A DNA stretch of 41,131 nt from Bacteroidales bacterium (GTDB lineage: Bacteria; Bacteroidota; Bacteroidia; Bacteroidales; Muribaculaceae). The translations under genes and the position numbers were made by a program. The stretch spans positions 1-41,131 of the forward strand of contig JAJBVP010000073.1 of NCBI GenBank assembly GCA_020859755.1, given 5' to 3'. Positions 38,135 to 41,131 of the stretch are shown here, piece by piece. The stretch's first letter is position 1. Each line of letters opens with the position of its first letter. The notes below the pieces were generated by a model. The model was not told the origin of the DNA and searched no databases. It saw only the letters and a list, made by a program, of their open reading frames with translations.

Positions 38135-38144
38135 AAGGCTTTGC
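38132..38144 (-). promoter_or_regulatory. shared translation-start leader, copy 1
   Basis: CATAAGGCTTTGC on the plus strand, identical to 38547-38559. On the minus strand it reads GCAAAGCCTTATG and ends in the start codon, so two consecutive early genes share the same 10-nt leader before ATG. Confidence 0.5.
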
Positions 38145-38156
38145 GGTGTTAAGGGT

Positions 38157-38549
38157 TTATAACTTGGCGTTCAGCTCGCCGTTTGCTTGGTACTCGGCTA
38201 TCATCTCGCGGATGGCCTCGCGTGCGGTAGCGTCGAGTGCGTCAGCGTCCATTCGGTAGCGTGTGGTGTAACGGCGGGTGTGGTAGACCTCGACGGACAC
38301 GCCCTCGACCTTGAAATTGAACGCGCCGTCGGCGCACAGGCCGAAGTAGAAGTCGGCGGTCACGATGTCGCCTATGCGGCTCTCATAGTCGAAGACCTCG
38401 TCGTCGAAGACCGAGCCGTCGAACTCGGCGAAGTCCGCGCCGTCGCGCACGGTGTTGACGGTGTCGGTGATGGCGTCGATGATACGCCCGGCCAGCTCTT
38501 GGCGGCAGGCCTCGCTCAGGCGGTAGGTTTTTAAGGCGGTAGCTTTCAT
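38157..38549 (-). CDS. acidic early protein of unknown function, first gene of the leftward operon
   Basis: A 130-residue acidic protein starting MKATALKTYRLSEACRQ. It contains FAEFDGSVFDDEVFDYESR and a beta-rich section FNFKVEGVSVEVYHTRRY. No family recognised. It is the first gene after the divergent repressor region and so probably the first leftward early product, under repressor control. Small acidic first-early proteins in phages often counter host defence; that is only a possibility here. Confidence 0.55.
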   Translation of the reverse strand: MKATALKTYRLSEACRQELAGRIIDAITDTVNTVRDGADFAEFDGSVFDDEVFDYESRIGDIVTADFYFGLCADGAFNFKVEGVSVEVYHTRRYTTRYRMDADALDATAREAIREMIAEYQANGELNAKL

Positions 38550-38559
38550 AAGGCTTTGC
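38547..38559 (-). promoter_or_regulatory. shared translation-start leader, copy 2
   Basis: Second copy of the 13-nt element described at 38132-38144, again ending in the ATG of an early gene. Confidence 0.5.
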
Positions 38560-38599
38560 TATTTAAAAGGTGAAACTTGATTTTATTTGCCGTTTTGCT

Positions 38600-38607
38600 T
38601 ATATTTG
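38600..38607 (+). promoter_or_regulatory. TATATTTG -7 box, candidate repressor promoter
   Basis: A perfect TAnnTTTG on the plus strand, 102 nt before the repressor start, pointing at it. No TTTG lies at the usual -33 spacing, so strength is uncertain. A transcript from here would cross the operator-like repeats at 38633-38673. Confidence 0.45.
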
Positions 38608-38632
38608 CGGTGTGAATTGCTTAACCACATCG

Positions 38633-38673
38633 CAAAGTAAAGCATTATTTTTCAAAGTAAGGCAATGTTTTAC
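38633..38673. promoter_or_regulatory. operator-like repeats between repressor and early operon
   Basis: Two direct repeats, CAAAGTAAAGCA (38633-38644) and CAAAGTAAGGCA (38653-38664), start 20 bp apart, about two helical turns. An overlapping inverted repeat pairs GTAAAGCATT (38637-38646) with AATGTTTTAC (38664-38673, one mismatch). Their place in the AT-rich divergent gap suits CI-type repressor binding. Confidence 0.55.
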
Positions 38674-38708
38674 TCAGTTTAACTTATTTTAACCTTTGAT
38701 GCTTGATC

Positions 38709-39368
38709 ATGGTAAAGCAGAGATTAACCCAGTATTTAGACGCCAAACGCATTAGCAAAGCAGAGTTTGGCCGTGCTATTGGCGTGTCAAAAGCCTACAT
38801 TTCTTCTATGCGCTCGTCAATAGCACCAGACAAGTTGAACAAAATTCAAAAATGTTATCCGGACCTGGATATAGCGTGGTTGCTCACCGGTGAGGGAGAA
38901 ATGCTGACGGGTACGGATAAGACCTTCCTCTCTAGGGGAGAGGTGAAATACACTCAACTCCCTACTGCGTCTCAGGTCCCGGTGCTGGCTTACGAAGTGT
39001 TGGCGGGATTCTCAGGTGTTCCTGAAACTTCGGAGGAAGTTGAAGAGATAATTGACTGGCCCGGGGCCGAACCCGGGGATGTGGCCGTGAGGGTAAAAGG
39101 CGTCTCGATGTCGCCCAATATTCCTGAGGGGGCTTTGGTTTTACTGAGCCATGTACCTGTCCCCAAATACTCGGAAATAAGGTTTGGCAGGGTATATGTC
39201 GTTTGCCTAGCGGATGGAAACACCGTCTTAAAGGTGGTGCAGCAGGACACCGACAGGAAAAACGGCCTTATGCTGATGTCTTATAATCCCGCGTACCATC
39301 CTATGCGAATCCCTGCTGAGGAGGTAGTTCGCCTCTACTTCGCTAAATCCGTCCAATTCGATTTGTAA
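38709..39368 (+). CDS. CI/LexA-type phage repressor (S24 peptidase)
   Basis: A 219-residue repressor from ATG at 38709 (MVKQRLTQYLDAKRIS); a TTG six bases upstream is less likely. Residues 1-65 are an XRE-type HTH (KAEFGRAIGVSKAYISSM). From about 90 on is an S24 peptidase: Ala-Gly cleavage site EVLAGFSG (A99-G100), catalytic Ser in KGVSMSPN (S133) and Lys in NTVLKVVQQ (K175). It should self-cleave under RecA stimulation, releasing the early operon. Divergent from the leftward early genes across the operator-like repeats. AT-richer than the virion genes. Confidence 0.9.
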   Translation: MVKQRLTQYLDAKRISKAEFGRAIGVSKAYISSMRSSIAPDKLNKIQKCYPDLDIAWLLTGEGEMLTGTDKTFLSRGEVKYTQLPTASQVPVLAYEVLAGFSGVPETSEEVEEIIDWPGAEPGDVAVRVKGVSMSPNIPEGALVLLSHVPVPKYSEIRFGRVYVVCLADGNTVLKVVQQDTDRKNGLMLMSYNPAYHPMRIPAEEVVRLYFAKSVQFDL

Positions 39369-39400
39369 AGCAAATAATACTATATTAAAATACCATCCCA

Positions 39401-41080
39401 ATGAAATCAATCAGTCAAACACTCTGGAACCGCTACCAGGCCTCCAAAGAGGGACAAGAAACAATCAACCTATTTAAAACCCTCCACACCGATGAGGCCA
39501 CCCCAATTGACATCCTTGCGGCTTGCAAGCGGTTCGATGCCCCTTATTTCACCAATATTGGGCCCAAGGAAGAAAAACACGCTCTCGATTACATCTGCTG
39601 GTGTATGGATATTTGTCAGCTACTTCTCAACACGGTTGAAATCAATGACACCGAGAAGCGCAATCAGCTTTACGCCCAAATCCTCGCCAATATCTACCTT
39701 TTCGATGGTGCAGAAGATGAATATCGTGAGATGTGGGAGAGTCCCCGCCAATGGCAAGACGTGGGCTTCTGGGAAGAGTTCCCGCAGCCACCTTTCAAGG
39801 ACGCCCTCAGTGGGAATCTTTTCCTTACGATGGTACTTTACAGTTATTTCCCGCAATGGTTCCTCCCCAATTTCTTCCCGATGCAGTTCGATAATCTTCT
39901 GCAAATAGCGGAAACATACGATCTTGACCTTCCCATGATTCCAAACGAGCTTGACTACAAAGGGCGCAACCTTTACTATCTCCCCATCCTCGACGCGCTT
40001 AGAGAGTTGTGCGAGCGCGGCGGTATCAACGATCCCGCGGAACAGTGCGCTTTCATCTGCGACCAAATAGCCATCGCAAACGAGGAACTTCAACGCAAGC
40101 GCGACAACGAGCCGATGCCCGCGGTGGCCGGACAGGCATGGCTGCTCGTCGGGAAGAAGAACGAGTATGAGAAATCGATGCAGTCGGGCTACTGGCAGGC
40201 CAGCCCATTTACCACAAAGGGCGACATCCTTATGTTCTACGAAACCTCCCCCGTATCAGCGTTGAACGCCGCATGGATAGCAACTGAGAACGGCTTCTGT
40301 GACCCGTTCGGCACATTTTACTCCTATACACATCTCGGAAACAAGATAGAGGTCCCCGCAGAAAAGGCTATAACCAACTCCCAATTCCGCACCAGCGAGT
40401 ATTTCAAACACAAGGGGGAGAAAGTGCTGATGACGAAGGACGCCACGCCGAAACTTGACGATAACAAACGACCTGTAATCGTGCATGAGAAAAACTTCGT
40501 CGCCAAGAACTTCCAGAATTGCAGCGGCTGGGAGATAAACCGTGGGGACTATGCCGAGATCAAGCGTATGCTTGAATCCAACGGATTTGACACATCCCTG
40601 CTCCCCGACCTTTACCAGCCCAAGAAAATCGGCAGCGTTGAAATCAACTCGGAGAACGACATTTACGTCAAGCTCATCACTCCCCTGTTGAACCAAATGG
40701 GTTGGGAGTTGGGCCGTGACTTTGAGCGCGAGGTGGAGTTTCCCGCAGGACGCGGCACCACGCACCATCCCACCGACAAACGACCGGACTACTGCCTGCG
40801 AATAAAACGCCGCGAGGGACAGGTCGTTTCTGCTGACGTTATCATTGAGGCTAAGGAACACATGAAGAACGACAAGGAAATTAAGGAAAACTTCAACCAA
40901 GGGTTGACATACGCCAAGTGGGGCAACGCTAAGGTGCTTGTGACCTGTGACGACACTCAAATTCGAGTATATGAGCGTGATTCCAAAGGTCAGTTCAGCG
41001 ACCGCCGTTTCACTCGCTACCTCTGGGCTGACATGGAAAATGGCGATTCCTACAACGCCCTCAAAAACCAACTCTCTTAG
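39401..41080 (+). CDS. nuclease with HSDR_N-like domain and PUA/EVE-like region, probable defence protein
   Basis: A 559-residue protein starting MKSISQTLWNRYQASKE. The C-terminal about 150 residues resemble the N-terminal nuclease of type I restriction HsdR: NDIYVKLITPLLNQMGWE, RPDYCLRI, DVIIEAKEHM (the D-x(n)-E-x-K core) and WGNAKVLVTCDD. A middle region (TTKGDILMFYETSPVSALNA, GTFYSYTHLGNKI) recalls PUA-like EVE/ASCH domains that read modified bases. The N-terminal 230 residues are helical, unassigned. No ATPase or methyltransferase partner is adjacent. It follows the repressor by 32 nt, so it would be expressed in lysogens, a typical place for superinfection defence. Confidence 0.65.
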   Translation: MKSISQTLWNRYQASKEGQETINLFKTLHTDEATPIDILAACKRFDAPYFTNIGPKEEKHALDYICWCMDICQLLLNTVEINDTEKRNQLYAQILANIYLFDGAEDEYREMWESPRQWQDVGFWEEFPQPPFKDALSGNLFLTMVLYSYFPQWFLPNFFPMQFDNLLQIAETYDLDLPMIPNELDYKGRNLYYLPILDALRELCERGGINDPAEQCAFICDQIAIANEELQRKRDNEPMPAVAGQAWLLVGKKNEYEKSMQSGYWQASPFTTKGDILMFYETSPVSALNAAWIATENGFCDPFGTFYSYTHLGNKIEVPAEKAITNSQFRTSEYFKHKGEKVLMTKDATPKLDDNKRPVIVHEKNFVAKNFQNCSGWEINRGDYAEIKRMLESNGFDTSLLPDLYQPKKIGSVEINSENDIYVKLITPLLNQMGWELGRDFEREVEFPAGRGTTHHPTDKRPDYCLRIKRREGQVVSADVIIEAKEHMKNDKEIKENFNQGLTYAKWGNAKVLVTCDDTQIRVYERDSKGQFSDRRFTRYLWADMENGDSYNALKNQLS

Positions 41081-41131
41081 CCTACATTATTCATATTCTT
41101 ATGATTTCAGCAAACAGATTTAGTTAAAATA

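Noticed and set aside
41081-41131. Start of another gene at the right end
   Set aside because: The only ATG frame closes within a few codons, so nothing can be supported in these 51 nt.

Overview
This is one 41-kb stretch of a temperate tailed-phage (prophage or phage contig) genome from a Bacteroidota host. A high-GC gut Bacteroidales, Alistipes-like, is my best guess. The basis is the phage gene families, Bacteroidales-type promoter boxes (TTTG about 20 nt upstream of TAnnTTTG), weak or absent Shine-Dalgarno signals, and GC-rich coding DNA. Gene order and the SPP1-like portal, gpE-like capsid and 2229-residue tape measure point to a siphovirus with a long flexible tail.

Layout. (1) 43-9191, minus strand, read right to left: packaging and virion genes in classical order, namely small terminase, phosphoribosyltransferase, large terminase, portal, scaffold-like protein, a small head protein, major capsid, four to five connector/completion proteins, tail tube and tail chaperone. 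(2) 9318-16335, minus strand: an unusual accessory array of eleven small, mostly basic paralogous proteins. Most begin MARKKS-xDI, seven end in a YMxxNxG-type motif, and all eleven end in glycine. They are interleaved with a JAB/JAMM metalloprotease, a ParB/Srx-fold protein plus PAPS-reductase-like protein (IbrB/IbrA-type pair), a PBECR-like nuclease and the remnant of a second copy of its 5' end. (3) 16442-18100: an AT-richer HNH endonuclease-ASCH insertion with its own promoter and terminator, then a small unknown gene. (4) 18172-25280, plus strand: tape measure and one distal-tail-type gene, inverted and far from the rest of the tail genes. (5) 25375-38549, minus strand: the early/replication region, with DNA-binding proteins, a DnaA-domain-IV-like protein, a highly modular C5 DNA methyltransferase, a DnaC-like loader, a replication initiator, SSB, a RecB-like exonuclease, ERF recombinase and small early genes. 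(6) 38709-41080, plus strand: a LexA/CI-type repressor and a nuclease with a PUA-like region, probably a lysogen defence gene.

The most striking object is the methyltransferase locus (26130-28999). Catalytic motifs I-VIII sit in one reading frame and motifs IX-X in another. The 1 kb between them is an array of target-recognition-like units (YDPRGxxPTxT type) carrying seven poly-G/poly-C tracts of 7-9 nt. By eye I found only one other G/C tract of that length in the window. In five of the seven, changing the tract by one base to length 8 restores a conserved unit. The locus therefore looks like a phase-variable, multispecific phage methyltransferase, although decay or homopolymer assembly error must be excluded.

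No integrase, lysis cassette or receptor-binding protein is visible, so the genome probably continues beyond one or both window ends.
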